40,773 bases of DNA from JAVXCQ01 sp036659415 (GCA_036659415.1 JAVXCQ010000020.1:1-40773); one strand, 5' to 3'; positions 25,127 through 33,665 are shown, numbered from the stretch's first letter. The notes: generated by a model from the sequence alone, not told the origin. A program made the numbers and translations.

Positions 25127-25864
25127 TTAGTCTTGCCCCTGCTGATTGTCAACAAGTGCTACTTCAAGTTTCAAAAGTGCTTCTTGAGCGGCATTTTGCT
25201 CAGCTTCTTTTTTGGATTTACCACTGCCTTCACCGCTAATACTTCCATTAACTAAAACGCGAGTTTCAAAAATCTTCTCGTGATCAGGTCCATGTGCACC
25301 GGTTAATTCGTAGGCAATATCCACCACACCGTCTTTTTGCACCATTTCCTGCAATCTTGTTTTATAATCACGGCAAATACCATGCTTTGCCGTCACTTCC
25401 AATTCCGCACGCATCATATCCAATAAATATTTTTCAACTTTTTCCAACCCTTGATCCAGGTAATAAGCACCAACTACGGATTCAAATGCGTCTGCTAAAA
25501 TAGAAGCACGTTCCCGTCCGCCGGAAATCACTTCGCCCCTGCCCAACAAGAGATGTTCGCCTAAACCAATTTGCTTAGCGTATTTAGATAAAGAAACCTC
25601 GCAAACAAGATAGGCTCTTAATTTGGTTAGTTCTCCTTCATCCATTTTCGGAAACCTTTTGTACATATAAGTACTTACCACTAACCCCAAAACTGAATCA
25701 CCTAAAAACTCTATGCGTTCACTATGGGTAGGTTTGGGATGCGCTTTAGATTCATGGGCATAAGAAGTATGCGTCAAAGCTGTATTAAGCAAATAAAGGT
25801 CAGTCATTTCGATATTTAAAGATCGACATAACTCGTGCAGTTCTTCCTTACGCTCTTTATTCAT
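25127..25864 (-). CDS. rnc: Ribonuclease III
   Basis: RNase III cleaves double-stranded RNA, including the rRNA precursor stem and structured mRNAs. The 245-residue protein has the signature ERIEFLGDSVLGL (50-62) with metal ligands E53 and D56, and D125 with E128 in ADAFESVVGAYYLD. A double-stranded RNA-binding domain follows at about 170-240 (DYKTRLQEM to KSKKEAEQNAAQEALLKL). It lies 21 nt after fabF and is the last gene before a strong terminator. The plsX-fab-acpP-rnc-smc-ftsY order is classic in Firmicutes. Confidence 0.97.
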   Translation of the reverse strand: MNKERKEELHELCRSLNIEMTDLYLLNTALTHTSYAHESKAHPKPTHSERIEFLGDSVLGLVVSTYMYKRFPKMDEGELTKLRAYLVCEVSLSKYAKQIGLGEHLLLGRGEVISGGRERASILADAFESVVGAYYLDQGLEKVEKYLLDMMRAELEVTAKHGICRDYKTRLQEMVQKDGVVDIAYELTGAHGPDHEKIFETRVLVNGSISGEGSGKSKKEAEQNAAQEALLKLEVALVDNQQGQD

Positions 25865-25885
25865 CAGTCATCACTCTAATCCGAC

Positions 25886-27133
25886 TTAGTCTTTATATTT
25901 TTTAAACAAAATAGTTGCGTTATGTCCGCCAAACCCAAAATTATTAGAAATAGCCACATTAACTTCCGCTTGACGTGCTACATTTGGAACATAGTCCAAA
26001 TCCAAACCCTCTTCCAAGTCTTGATCTTCATAATTAATCGTTGGTGGAATAATGCTATTTTCAATAGTCAAAACAGTAGCAATCGCTTCCACACCACCAG
26101 CGGCACCCAACAAATGTCCCGTCATGGATTTATTGGAGCTAATCGTCATCTTATAAGCATGCTCGCCAAAGACTTTTTTGGTAGCAACAGTTTCATTTAA
26201 ATCATTACGATGGGTAGACGTACCATGAGCGTTGATATAATCAACTTCCTCTGGTTTAACTCCTGCATCATCAAGAGCCAGTTGCATACAAGCTGCCGGC
26301 ATTTCTCCACTTGGATCCGGTGCTGTAATGTGGTAAGCATCAGCATTCATACCAAAGCCCAAAACTTCTGCATAAATATGTGCTCCACGTTTTTTAGCGT
26401 GTTCCAATTCTTCTAACAAAACTACACCCGCACCCTCGCCCATAACAAAACCATCACGTTTTTTATCGAAAGGACAAGAAGCCTTTTCAGGATTTTCGTT
26501 ATTGGTAGAAAGTGCTTTCATATTTCCAAATCCAGCTACTGCAATCGGAGAAATAGCGGCTTCTGTACCACCGGCAATCATCAAATCCGCATCGCCATAT
26601 TGAATAGTACGCAAAGCATCACCAATACAGTTAGTACCAGTAGCACAAGCAGTAATAATCGCCGTATTAGGTCCTTTAAAGCCTAAGGCTATAGAGATTT
26701 GTCCGGCCGGCATATTGGGAATCTGCATCGGAATAAAGAACGGACTAATTTTAGATGGTCCCTTTTCCGCATATTTAATTGATTGTTCAAGGAAAGTATG
26801 AATACCACCAATACCGCTACCGACACAAACACCGGCACGACAAGGATCAATCGTTGCATGATCCAGTTTAGCATCTTCCACAGCTAATTTAGCCGCAGCG
26901 ACTGCAAACTGAGTTACGCGATCCATGCGCTTGCCTTCTTTTTTGTCAATAAACTGTGTGTAGTCAAAATTCTTAACTTCACCGGCAATTCTAACATCAA
27001 AATCAGTTGTATCAAATTGAGTAATCGGACCTACTCCTGATTTACCAGCTATTAAATTATTCCAAAATTCATTTTTGCCAATGCCTATAGGAGTAACGGC
27101 ACCCAAACCAGTTATTACAACGCGTTTCTTCAA
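25886..27133 (-). CDS. fabF: Beta-ketoacyl-ACP synthase II
   Basis: FabF elongates acyl-ACP by condensing it with malonyl-ACP. The 415-residue protein has the Cys-His-His triad at C163 (TACATGT), H303 (NAHGTST) and H340 (SMTGHLLG), with K335. The GFGGHN motif at the C-terminus is present. It lies 16 nt after the flavin oxidoreductase gene and 21 nt before rnc. It is the only elongation synthase in the cluster; FabH initiates. Confidence 0.97.
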   Translation of the reverse strand: MKKRVVITGLGAVTPIGIGKNEFWNNLIAGKSGVGPITQFDTTDFDVRIAGEVKNFDYTQFIDKKEGKRMDRVTQFAVAAAKLAVEDAKLDHATIDPCRAGVCVGSGIGGIHTFLEQSIKYAEKGPSKISPFFIPMQIPNMPAGQISIALGFKGPNTAIITACATGTNCIGDALRTIQYGDADLMIAGGTEAAISPIAVAGFGNMKALSTNNENPEKASCPFDKKRDGFVMGEGAGVVLLEELEHAKKRGAHIYAEVLGFGMNADAYHITAPDPSGEMPAACMQLALDDAGVKPEEVDYINAHGTSTHRNDLNETVATKKVFGEHAYKMTISSNKSMTGHLLGAAGGVEAIATVLTIENSIIPPTINYEDQDLEEGLDLDYVPNVARQAEVNVAISNNFGFGGHNATILFKKYKD

Positions 27134-27149
27134 AATTAATCACCTCTGT

Positions 27150-28103
27150 TTAAATTTTAGCTATTTCTTCTTTTATACGTCTAAAGATTTCCTTCACGGG
27201 GAGGATCTCTTTAATTTTCCACATATTCGCACCTGTAAAAATTAGACCTGTTTCTACATCGCCTTGTTGGGCACGAGTAAGTGCTTTGATGATACAAAAC
27301 GACCTAGAGCAATGTTTTAGACAAGCATCACAACCGATTGGTTTCGGGGCATTACCGGCCAAAGACAAGGCTGCAAAAGGATTAAGAATAGCACGCCCCT
27401 TGTAGCCTACCGGACTATCTATTTGAACAACATCTTCTTTTGTCATTTTCAGATAAAATTCTTTAAGGGCTGGTGCCCCATTGGATTCTTCACTAGCTGC
27501 AAAACGGCTACCCATTTGTACACCACTAGCACCCATTTTAATTAATTCAGCAACATCAAAACCATTAATAGCTCCTCCTGCCGCAATGACAGGTATCTTC
27601 ACAGCCTCAAGGATTTCAGGCAAAATTTCTTTAATTGACAGTTGGGTACCTAGATGTCCACCTGCCTCTGTTCCTTCAACAACGATAGCTGCGGCTCCTA
27701 ATTTCTCGGAGATTTTAGCTAACTTGACAGAGGAAACAATAGGAACAATGGCTACGCCATGTTCTCTTCCTACAGCGAAAATATCTCTTGAAAAACCGGC
27801 GCCGGCAACGATTAAATCTATTTTCTCTTCAGCAGCAGTCGTAATAAGCCCTAAAAATTCGCGAGCAGCAACCATGGCGTTAATACCAATAATTCCTTTG
27901 CCGCCGGTTAAGGCTCTTGCTAATTTAATTTCTTTGCGCAACTCATCAAATCCCATCCCGGAAGCAGCAATCAAGCCGATGCCACCCTCTGATGCGACAG
28001 CAGCTGCCAACCGAGCTGTAGATAACCTTATAGCCATACCACCTTGTATTATAGGCATTTCAGCAACTAAATTGCCGATTTTAAGCACTGGTAATTTCAA
28101 CAA
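27150..28103 (-). CDS. fabK: FabK / nitronate monooxygenase-like FMN oxidoreductase (candidate enoyl-ACP reductase)
   Basis: This 317-residue TIM-barrel FMN protein belongs to the FabK/2-nitropropane dioxygenase superfamily. It shows PIIQGGMAIRLS near the N-terminus, GTEAGGHLG with likely catalytic H150, PVIAAGGAING and GVQMGSRFAAS. Position between acpP and fabF suggests it is the enoyl-ACP reductase (FabK role). However, the end carries a four-cysteine motif, C258, C261, C265 and C270 (CDACLKHCSRSFC), unlike classical FabK and more like the nitronate-monooxygenase branch. No other enoyl reductase is in the cluster. The family is certain; FabK activity is inferred from context. Confidence 0.75.
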   Translation of the reverse strand: MLKLPVLKIGNLVAEMPIIQGGMAIRLSTARLAAAVASEGGIGLIAASGMGFDELRKEIKLARALTGGKGIIGINAMVAAREFLGLITTAAEEKIDLIVAGAGFSRDIFAVGREHGVAIVPIVSSVKLAKISEKLGAAAIVVEGTEAGGHLGTQLSIKEILPEILEAVKIPVIAAGGAINGFDVAELIKMGASGVQMGSRFAASEESNGAPALKEFYLKMTKEDVVQIDSPVGYKGRAILNPFAALSLAGNAPKPIGCDACLKHCSRSFCIIKALTRAQQGDVETGLIFTGANMWKIKEILPVKEIFRRIKEEIAKI

Positions 28104-28123
28104 ATATCCCCCATTTCAGGATA

Positions 28124-28166
28124 ACTTTTAGAAGAAAGTCCCGTAAAAACGGGACTTTCTAAAAGT
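28124..28166 (-). terminator. Hairpin between acpP and fabK
   Basis: An 11-bp stem, GAAAGTCCCGT (28134-28144) with 28149-28159, plus an outer 7-bp stem (28124-28130 with 28160-28166) across a 3-nt bulge, has an AAAA loop. It lacks a U-tract on the minus strand, so it is more likely an attenuator or a 3' stabiliser of acpP mRNA than a full stop. Confidence 0.6.
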
Positions 28167-28175
28167 ATTAAACTC

Positions 28176-28406
28176 TTATTTTTCTTTGCTCAACAAATCT
28201 ACTGCATCTTTTACGGTGCGAATTTTTTCAGCGATTTCATCAGGAATTTCAACATTGAATTCTTCTTCGAAAGCCATAATCAATTCAACAATATCCAAAG
28301 AGTCAGCGCCTAAATCGTCGATAAATGTAGAATCCATCTTTACATCTTCAGCGTCAACGCTTAATTGTTCAACAGTAATGTCTCTTACTTTTTCGAAAGT
28401 GCTCAT
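28176..28406 (-). CDS. acpP: Acyl carrier protein
   Basis: ACP carries growing acyl chains on a 4'-phosphopantetheine arm. The 76-residue acidic protein has the modification serine S36 in GADSLDIVEL. The ATG has a strong AAGGAGGTG Shine-Dalgarno 6 nt upstream, consistent with very high expression. It lies 45 nt after fabG, and a hairpin follows it. CoaD at the right of the window makes the CoA that supplies its prosthetic group. Confidence 0.98.
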   Translation of the reverse strand: MSTFEKVRDITVEQLSVDAEDVKMDSTFIDDLGADSLDIVELIMAFEEEFNVEIPDEIAEKIRTVKDAVDLLSKEK

Positions 28407-28451
28407 TCAATTCACCTCCTTCCAAGGATTAAATTAATTTTAAAAGCTTAA

Positions 28452-29195
28452 TTACATTACCATACCACCGTCAACCTGTAAAGTTTGTCCGGTTATATAA
28501 CTAGCAGCATCAGAAGTTAAAAACAACACTGCTTGGGCAACATCAGTAGGTGCACCGGCACGTTTAAGCGGAATGCCACTAGCCATTTCAGCTACGACTT
28601 TTTCCGGTAATGCACTGGTCATATCTGTAGCAATAAAACCCGGTGCGACAGCATTAACAGTAATTCCTCTGGAAGCAACTTCTTTAGCAATGGATTTGGT
28701 AAAGCCAATGCAACCAGCCTTAGCTGCTGCGTAATTAGCTTGCCCTGCATTACCCATGATGCCAACTACCGAAGTAATATTAACAATCTTACCTGATTTT
28801 TGTTTCATCATATATTTGATAGCGGCTTTCGTACAATTAAACACACCTTTAAGATTGGTGTTGAGCACGGCATCCCAGTCTTCTTCTTTCATTCTCATCA
28901 GCAAACCATCACGCGTAATACCAGCATTATTAACAAGTATATCAATTCTACCTAGTTCCGCAACTACTTGTTCCACAATCCCAGCACAAACTTCAGTATC
29001 AGCCACATCACCTTGTACTAAAAGTACACGTCTACCCATAGCTCGTACTTCACTGGCCACTGCCTCTGCTGCTGTCACATTACCAGCATAATTAATGGCT
29101 ACATCAGCGCCGGCCTTAGCCAAGGCTAAAACAATCGCTTTGCCGATACCGCGGGAGCCACCTGTTACAAGAGCAATTTTACCTTCTACAAGCAT
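28452..29195 (-). CDS. fabG: 3-oxoacyl-ACP reductase
   Basis: FabG reduces beta-ketoacyl-ACP with NADPH. The 247-residue short-chain dehydrogenase has the nucleotide motif TGGSRGIG (11-18), NNAG (89-92) and the catalytic S142, Y155 and K159 (YAAAK). The C-terminus ITGQTLQVDGGM is typical. The ATG at 29195 is used, with AGGAGG 9 nt upstream, which lies inside the end of fabD. The longer start at 29222 gives an unusual N-terminus. The fabD stop is 1 nt before this ATG, so translation is coupled. Confidence 0.97.
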   Translation of the reverse strand: MLVEGKIALVTGGSRGIGKAIVLALAKAGADVAINYAGNVTAAEAVASEVRAMGRRVLLVQGDVADTEVCAGIVEQVVAELGRIDILVNNAGITRDGLLMRMKEEDWDAVLNTNLKGVFNCTKAAIKYMMKQKSGKIVNITSVVGIMGNAGQANYAAAKAGCIGFTKSIAKEVASRGITVNAVAPGFIATDMTSALPEKVVAEMASGIPLKRAGAPTDVAQAVLFLTSDAASYITGQTLQVDGGMVM

Positions 29196-29196
29196 T

Positions 29197-30144
29197 TTAA
29201 CGAACCTCCTTGAAATAAGCAAGCGTTTTTTCTAAGCTAACACCATCTTCCACATTAAGTGGTTCAAATCCTTTAGCAATCTTTTTAGTAAACCCAGTCA
29301 AAACTTTTCCCGGTCCCACTTCTACAAAACTAGTTGCTCCTTGTGCAACCATATAGTTTACAGAGGTTTCCCACAAAACAGGTTTGGCCGCTTGGGCAAT
29401 TAGGAGTTGCTTAATTGTATCAGAGTCAGTCACAGCTTGAGCCGTAACGTTGGCGATTACCGGTATTTGCGCATCCTGGAAAGTAACTTGCGCCAATTCT
29501 TCTGCTAAACGTACAGAAGCTGGTTGCATTAAACTACTATGAAAAGGTGCACTTACCGGTAAAATAATTGCTCTTTTGGCTCCGGCAGCTTTTAAACTAA
29601 CAATCGCTTTTTCCACTGCTTCTACTGCGCCAGCGATAACTACTTGTCCTGGACAATTAAAGTTAACAGCCTGTACCGCTTTACCGGTTTCAGCTTCTAT
29701 ACTTGCACAAATTTCTACGATTTTTTCGCTCTCTAGCCCTAGCACTGCCGCCATGGTACCTTCTCCTACCGGTACTGCCTCCTGCATAAATTGCCCGCGT
29801 TTACGCACAATCCGTACTGCATCGGCAAACTTCACAGCGCCAGCCACAACTAGTGCTGAATACTCGCCCAAGCTATGTCCTGCAGCCATAGCAGGCTTTA
29901 AGCCCTGTTCTTGCAAAACTGCTGCTGCTGCAATACTAGCAGTCAAGATTGCCGGTTGAGTATTAAAGGTTAGACGCAATTGGTCTTCCGGTCCTTTAAA
30001 ACACATATCGGTAATTGAAAAACCCAAAGCTTCGTCCGCTTCTTTGAAAACATCGCGCGCTACGGTATAGTTGTCATAAAATTCTTTCATCATGCCTACA
30101 GTTTGAGAACCCTGCCCCGGAAATACAAATGCTATTTTATTCAT
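29197..30144 (-). CDS. fabD: Malonyl-CoA:ACP transacylase
   Basis: FabD loads malonate from malonyl-CoA onto ACP. The 315-residue protein shows FVFPGQGSQ at the N-terminus, the nucleophile S91 in GHSLGEYSAL and the catalytic H202 in APFHSSLM. QPAILTAS and GPGKVLTGF are further family segments. It follows fabH by 27 nt. Its last codons contain the Shine-Dalgarno for fabG. Confidence 0.97.
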   Translation of the reverse strand: MNKIAFVFPGQGSQTVGMMKEFYDNYTVARDVFKEADEALGFSITDMCFKGPEDQLRLTFNTQPAILTASIAAAAVLQEQGLKPAMAAGHSLGEYSALVVAGAVKFADAVRIVRKRGQFMQEAVPVGEGTMAAVLGLESEKIVEICASIEAETGKAVQAVNFNCPGQVVIAGAVEAVEKAIVSLKAAGAKRAIILPVSAPFHSSLMQPASVRLAEELAQVTFQDAQIPVIANVTAQAVTDSDTIKQLLIAQAAKPVLWETSVNYMVAQGATSFVEVGPGKVLTGFTKKIAKGFEPLNVEDGVSLEKTLAYFKEVR

Positions 30145-30171
30145 GCCCTAATTCCCCACTTTTCATTTTTA

Positions 30172-31164
30172 TTATTGATCCCACTTCATAACAATAGATG
30201 CCCACGTTAAACCGGCACCAAAGCCAACTAGTAGTACGTTCTCCCCTTGTTTCAAGCGTCCCTGCTCCTTGGCTTCGCACAGTGCGATAGGAATAGAAGC
30301 TGCAGAAGTGTTGCCATACTTATCAACATTAACCATAACTTTTTCCATTGGTAAATGCAGTCTTTTTGCCGCAGAATTAATGATACGGATATTGGCTTGG
30401 TGTGGCACTAGTAAATCAATGTCATCTTTAGTTAAACCTGCGTTTTCTAAAGTTCGTAACGCCGTTTTACCCATAATTTTAATCGCAAATTTAAAAACCT
30501 CATTACCGCTCATATGGATAAAATGCTCGCGTGCATCAACAGTTTCATGGGTAGCAGGTTTCCGTGACCCACCAGCCGGTTGCACCAAATAAGGACCACC
30601 AGCGCCATCAGCGCCCAAATCAATACCTAAAATGCCATAACCTGCCGCAACTTCGCCTATTACTGCAGCACCAGCGCCATCGCCAAATAAAATACAGGTA
30701 TTACGATCCTGCCAGTTCATAATTCTTGAAAGCGTTTCTGCGCCAATGACCAATACTTTCTTATACAATCCACCAGCAATCATTTGTGAAGCTACTGCTA
30801 CGCCATAGACAAAACCAGAACAACCGGCTGACAAATCAAAAGCAGCTGCGTGTTTTGCTCCCAAACGTTCTTGCACCAAGCAAGCCGTGGACGGAAACTT
30901 AGTATCCGGAGATTCCGTGGCCAAAATGATAAGATCCAGTTCTTCCGCACTCACACCAGCATCTAGCAGTGCCTTTTCTGCTGCTAGTACCGCCATGTCC
31001 GAAGTTGCCTGCTCCGGAGCAGCAATATGACGAGCGCTGATCCCAGTCCGCTCAACAATCCACTCATTATTAGTATCTACCATCTTTTCCAAATCAAAGT
31101 TAGTTAAAACTTTTTCCGGAATATAGCAGCCCATGCCTAAAAATCCAATTGCTTTTTTTGTCAT
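30172..31164 (-). CDS. fabH: Beta-ketoacyl-ACP synthase III
   Basis: FabH starts fatty acid synthesis by condensing acetyl-CoA or another acyl-CoA with malonyl-ACP. The 330-residue protein has the triad C115 (LSAGCSGF), H255 (LVPHQANIR) and N285 (YGNTSAAS). GDGAGAAVIG and the C-terminal GFGAGLTWAS are present. The ATG overlaps the plsX stop by one base (TAATG), so coupling is likely. Acyl-CoA preference, and therefore branched versus straight chains, cannot be read from sequence. Confidence 0.97.
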   Translation of the reverse strand: MTKKAIGFLGMGCYIPEKVLTNFDLEKMVDTNNEWIVERTGISARHIAAPEQATSDMAVLAAEKALLDAGVSAEELDLIILATESPDTKFPSTACLVQERLGAKHAAAFDLSAGCSGFVYGVAVASQMIAGGLYKKVLVIGAETLSRIMNWQDRNTCILFGDGAGAAVIGEVAAGYGILGIDLGADGAGGPYLVQPAGGSRKPATHETVDAREHFIHMSGNEVFKFAIKIMGKTALRTLENAGLTKDDIDLLVPHQANIRIINSAAKRLHLPMEKVMVNVDKYGNTSAASIPIALCEAKEQGRLKQGENVLLVGFGAGLTWASIVMKWDQ

Positions 31165-32180
31165 TATTCTTCCATTCCTTTTCTCTGCAGTATAATCTGT
31201 TCACCGATATGTTTGACTACGTCTTTTTCCACGAAATCAATAGCAACGCCCACTGCATTTTTTATTGCTTTAGCTTTGGAACTGCCATGACAAATAATAA
31301 AAGGAGCTTTTACGCCCAAAAGCAAGGCCCCGCCATACTCAGCAGGATCAAGTTTTTTCTTCATTTTCATCAGTGCCGGCTTAATTAAAAAGGCTCCGAT
31401 TTTTGCCATGATACCATTATTTAAAAGCACTTCTTTTAGTAACGTCATAATTGCTGTCGCCAGCCCTTCGGCCACCTTAAGCACCACATTGCCGACAAAC
31501 CCATCACAAACTACCACGTCGACAGTGCCTTTATTAATATCTCGCCCCTCAATATTGCCAATAAAATTAAGTGCCTGTTCTTTTTGCAAAAGAGGGTAAG
31601 TAGCTAGCACTTGTTCATTACCTTTAGTTTCTTCTTCACCGATATTCAGTAAACCCACGCGTGGGTTTTTAATTTTTAAAATATATTCTGCGTAAATTGC
31701 TCCCATAATAGCACTTTGCACTAAATGTTCCGGTTTTGCATCTACTTTAGCTCCAGAATCCAACACTACGGTAGTCCCTGTAATGCTAGGAATAGGCGTA
31801 GCTATTGACGGTCTTTCAATGCCCTTAATCCGTCCCAGTCCGAACAAAGCCGCAGCCACAGCTGCTCCTGTGCTACCGGCAGACACCAGTGCGTCGCAGG
31901 TTTTTGTATGAAGTAACTTCGTCGCTACTACAATGGACGCATCCTTTTTATTTTTGACGCTAATACCAGGATGCTCACTCATTTGAATGACCTGTGTTGC
32001 TGGTTGCACCTGAATATTAGTATTAGCTATTTCCCCATATTTTTTCAAAACAGCCGTAATCTCTTTTTGCTCTCCTACTAAAACCACTTCACAGTGATAC
32101 TCTTTAACCGCTTGAATAGCCCCGAGAATAATCTCTTCCGGGCCATAATCAGTGCCCATTACATCAACAGCTATTTTCAT
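31164..32180 (-). CDS. plsX: Phosphate acyltransferase PlsX
   Basis: PlsX converts acyl-ACP to acyl-phosphate for glycerol-3-phosphate acylation by PlsY, linking fatty acid synthesis to phospholipid synthesis. The 338-residue protein starts MKIAVDVMGTDYGPEEI, a slight variant of the usual DAMGGDYAP. It shows NKKDASIVVA, ALVSAGSTGA and NIGEEETKGNE. The ATG overlaps the fapR stop by 4 bp (ATGA). The fapR-plsX-fab order is the classical FapR regulon arrangement. Confidence 0.97.
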   Translation of the reverse strand: MKIAVDVMGTDYGPEEIILGAIQAVKEYHCEVVLVGEQKEITAVLKKYGEIANTNIQVQPATQVIQMSEHPGISVKNKKDASIVVATKLLHTKTCDALVSAGSTGAAVAAALFGLGRIKGIERPSIATPIPSITGTTVVLDSGAKVDAKPEHLVQSAIMGAIYAEYILKIKNPRVGLLNIGEEETKGNEQVLATYPLLQKEQALNFIGNIEGRDINKGTVDVVVCDGFVGNVVLKVAEGLATAIMTLLKEVLLNNGIMAKIGAFLIKPALMKMKKKLDPAEYGGALLLGVKAPFIICHGSSKAKAIKNAVGVAIDFVEKDVVKHIGEQIILQRKGMEE

Positions 32181-32752
32181 TTTTCACTTATCCTTTCATT
32201 AGGCAGCGAAACGATAATAAACTTTGCCCGAAAAACCTCTTGATTATTATTTCTAATTTTAACCCAAATGAAATATTTATCCTGTTGCTTGCGCATTACT
32301 TCCGCCCGCGCTACTAGATTATCACCGGCAAAAACAGGAACTTTGTACTTAACATTACCCACACCCGTCAAGGCCGCAGGAGCATCAATCACAGCTAAAG
32401 CCAAAGTATTGGCTTGCGCAAACATAAAATGTCCACGGGCGATGCCGGTTTTTTCCAAAACCATATCTTGAGTAACCTTCATCATAGAAATACCACTATG
32501 TCCCAGGTCTAAATCAATCAATTCACCAACAATATCTTTACTGGCGATAGCCTGTAATTTATTTTGGGCATTTTCTGCCATCAGTCTTGTTCGTTCTCGC
32601 AACTCTGGTATACCCATACATAATCTGTCCAAGCGAATAGTCTGAATGCTAACTTGTAAAGACAAGGCCAACTGCTCATCAGTTAAAAAAGTGTTCTTTC
32701 CTAACTCCTGTAAAAGGCAGTTTTGCCTAATTTGTTTTTTAGAAACATTCAT
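32177..32752 (-). CDS. fapR: Fatty acid and phospholipid biosynthesis regulator FapR
   Basis: FapR is a malonyl-CoA-responsive repressor of fatty acid genes. The 191-residue protein has an N-terminal DeoR-like helix-turn-helix, QNCLLQELGKNTFLTDEQLA to SIQTIRLDRL, at about 8-45. A hotdog-fold effector domain follows at about 85-185, with LGHSGISMMKV and ANTLALAVIDAP. The ATG at 32752 is chosen, with AGGTGAG just upstream; the TTG at 32776 lies inside the operator. It is the first gene of the fab operon behind a good promoter and a candidate FapR box at 32767-32784, indicating autoregulation. Confidence 0.94.
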   Translation of the reverse strand: MNVSKKQIRQNCLLQELGKNTFLTDEQLALSLQVSIQTIRLDRLCMGIPELRERTRLMAENAQNKLQAIASKDIVGELIDLDLGHSGISMMKVTQDMVLEKTGIARGHFMFAQANTLALAVIDAPAALTGVGNVKYKVPVFAGDNLVARAEVMRKQQDKYFIWVKIRNNNQEVFRAKFIIVSLPNERISEK

Positions 32753-32766
32753 CTTCTCACCTAGCC

Positions 32767-32784
32767 TTAGTACCAAGTCCTAAT
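32767..32784 (+). promoter_or_regulatory. Candidate FapR operator
   Basis: TTAGTACCAAGTCCTAAT closely resembles known Firmicute FapR boxes (TTAGTACC, short centre, inverted half). It overlaps the predicted start region, just downstream of the -10, where repressor binding would block transcription. The call is by pattern only. Confidence 0.7.
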
Positions 32785-32794
32785 ATCTGTTAAC

Positions 32795-32823
32795 ATTATA
32801 GGCATTTATCACGATAAATGCAA
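32795..32823 (-). promoter_or_regulatory. Sigma-A promoter of fapR-plsX-fab operon
   Basis: TTGCAT (32818-32823), a 17-nt spacer and TATAAT (32795-32800) on the minus strand predict a start near 32788. The leader is about 36 nt and contains the FapR box. Confidence 0.85.
32802..32821. repeat. Perfect inverted repeat in the fapR promoter spacer
   Basis: GCATTTATC, a 2-nt AC centre and GATAAATGC form a perfect 9-bp palindrome that fills the spacer and overlaps the -35 box. It is distinct from the FapR box. It may be a second operator for an unknown regulator or chance. Confidence 0.55.
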
Positions 32824-32898
32824 GTCTTCTCTGTGAATATTTTGTGTCTAGCCAACCAAATACCACTGCCTTCAGTAATAAGCATGGACACAAAATAA

Positions 32899-32928
32899 AA
32901 AATCGAGATGCCTAAGCATCTCGATTTT
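32899..32928 (-). terminator. Terminator of DUF177-rpmF
   Basis: A perfect 13-bp stem, AAAATCGAGATGC (32899-32911) with 32916-32928, has a CTAA loop and ends in a T-rich tract (TTTTTTATTTT) on the minus strand. It lies next to the rpmF stop at 32930. Confidence 0.9.
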
Positions 32929-32929
32929 A

Positions 32930-33112
32930 TTATTTTGCGTCTACAACTACAACTTGTACCCCGTTATAATAACCACATTCAGGGCAAACACGATGCGGCA
33001 TTTTCATTTCATGACATTGTGGACACTCAACCAAACCTGGAACGGTAAGTTTCCAATTAGCACGACGAGAATCACGACGAGCTTTAGACATTTTACGTTT
33101 TGGCACTGCCAT
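32930..33112 (-). CDS. rpmF: 50S ribosomal protein L32
   Basis: L32 is a large-subunit protein. The 60-residue protein is full length and has a basic N-terminus, AVPKRKMSKARRDSRRA, and a zinc-ribbon with CPQC (30-33) and CPEC (43-46). It therefore appears to be the zinc-binding form. The ATG has a strong GAGGAGGTG Shine-Dalgarno. It follows DUF177 by 31 nt and shares that gene's consensus promoter; a terminator follows directly. Confidence 0.97.
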   Translation of the reverse strand: MAVPKRKMSKARRDSRRANWKLTVPGLVECPQCHEMKMPHRVCPECGYYNGVQVVVVDAK

Positions 33113-33143
33113 TTTCGATACACCTCCTCAAGCTAATACAATA

Positions 33144-33647
33144 CTAATTTTTCATAAACTGCTGCAACGCCAACAATCGTGGGTCTACCGTAGTGGCACT
33201 GCATTCGCAAGAGTCAACATTTTTGTCAATTCCACAAACTGGGCACAAACCTTGGCAGTCCTCTTTGCATAGAGCCTTAAGAGGTTCTACAACTAACAAA
33301 CCCTCACGAATAGCTTCCGTAATATCTACGACATCAAACTCGTAAGAAAATGCCTCTTTTTCAATATTTTTGGCATTTGCAGGGAAAAATTTTTCCAAAA
33401 CCTCCGCTTTGCTTTGTACTTCAAACTGTTTTAAGCAACGCGAGCATTCCCGATTAACAGTAGCTTGTACGGTTGCTTTTAACAACAGTACTTCTCCCGC
33501 ATTAGAAAGTTCACCATCAACAAGGACGGTGCCAATTATCGGCAAATCTTCTTGCGTTAAATCTACAGCAGAAGCATCTAATTCAAAATGGAATTCTGTC
33601 TTCCCAACCAGTCTTTTTTTGATTTCGGCTACATTTAACTTAATCAT
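33144..33647 (-). CDS. yceD: DUF177 (YceD-like) protein
   Basis: This 167-residue protein belongs to the DUF177/YceD family, almost always just upstream of rpmF and linked to 23S rRNA accumulation in bacteria and plastids. It has an N-terminal beta-rich part and two cysteine motifs, CSRCLKQF and CPVCGIDKNVDSCEC, that may bind zinc. The ATG at 33647 is set by GGTGG and by the promoter at 33666-33694, which makes the longer start at 33680 impossible. Exact function is unclear. Confidence 0.93.
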   Translation of the reverse strand: MIKLNVAEIKKRLVGKTEFHFELDASAVDLTQEDLPIIGTVLVDGELSNAGEVLLLKATVQATVNRECSRCLKQFEVQSKAEVLEKFFPANAKNIEKEAFSYEFDVVDITEAIREGLLVVEPLKALCKEDCQGLCPVCGIDKNVDSCECSATTVDPRLLALQQFMKN

Positions 33648-33665
33648 AATCCACCAATCGTTACA

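Noticed and set aside
27481..28131. 216-residue plus-strand ORF
   Set aside because: It is fully antisense to the fabK-like gene, has low-complexity Ala/Ser/Pro composition and no ribosome binding site; a shadow of a GC-biased codon pattern.
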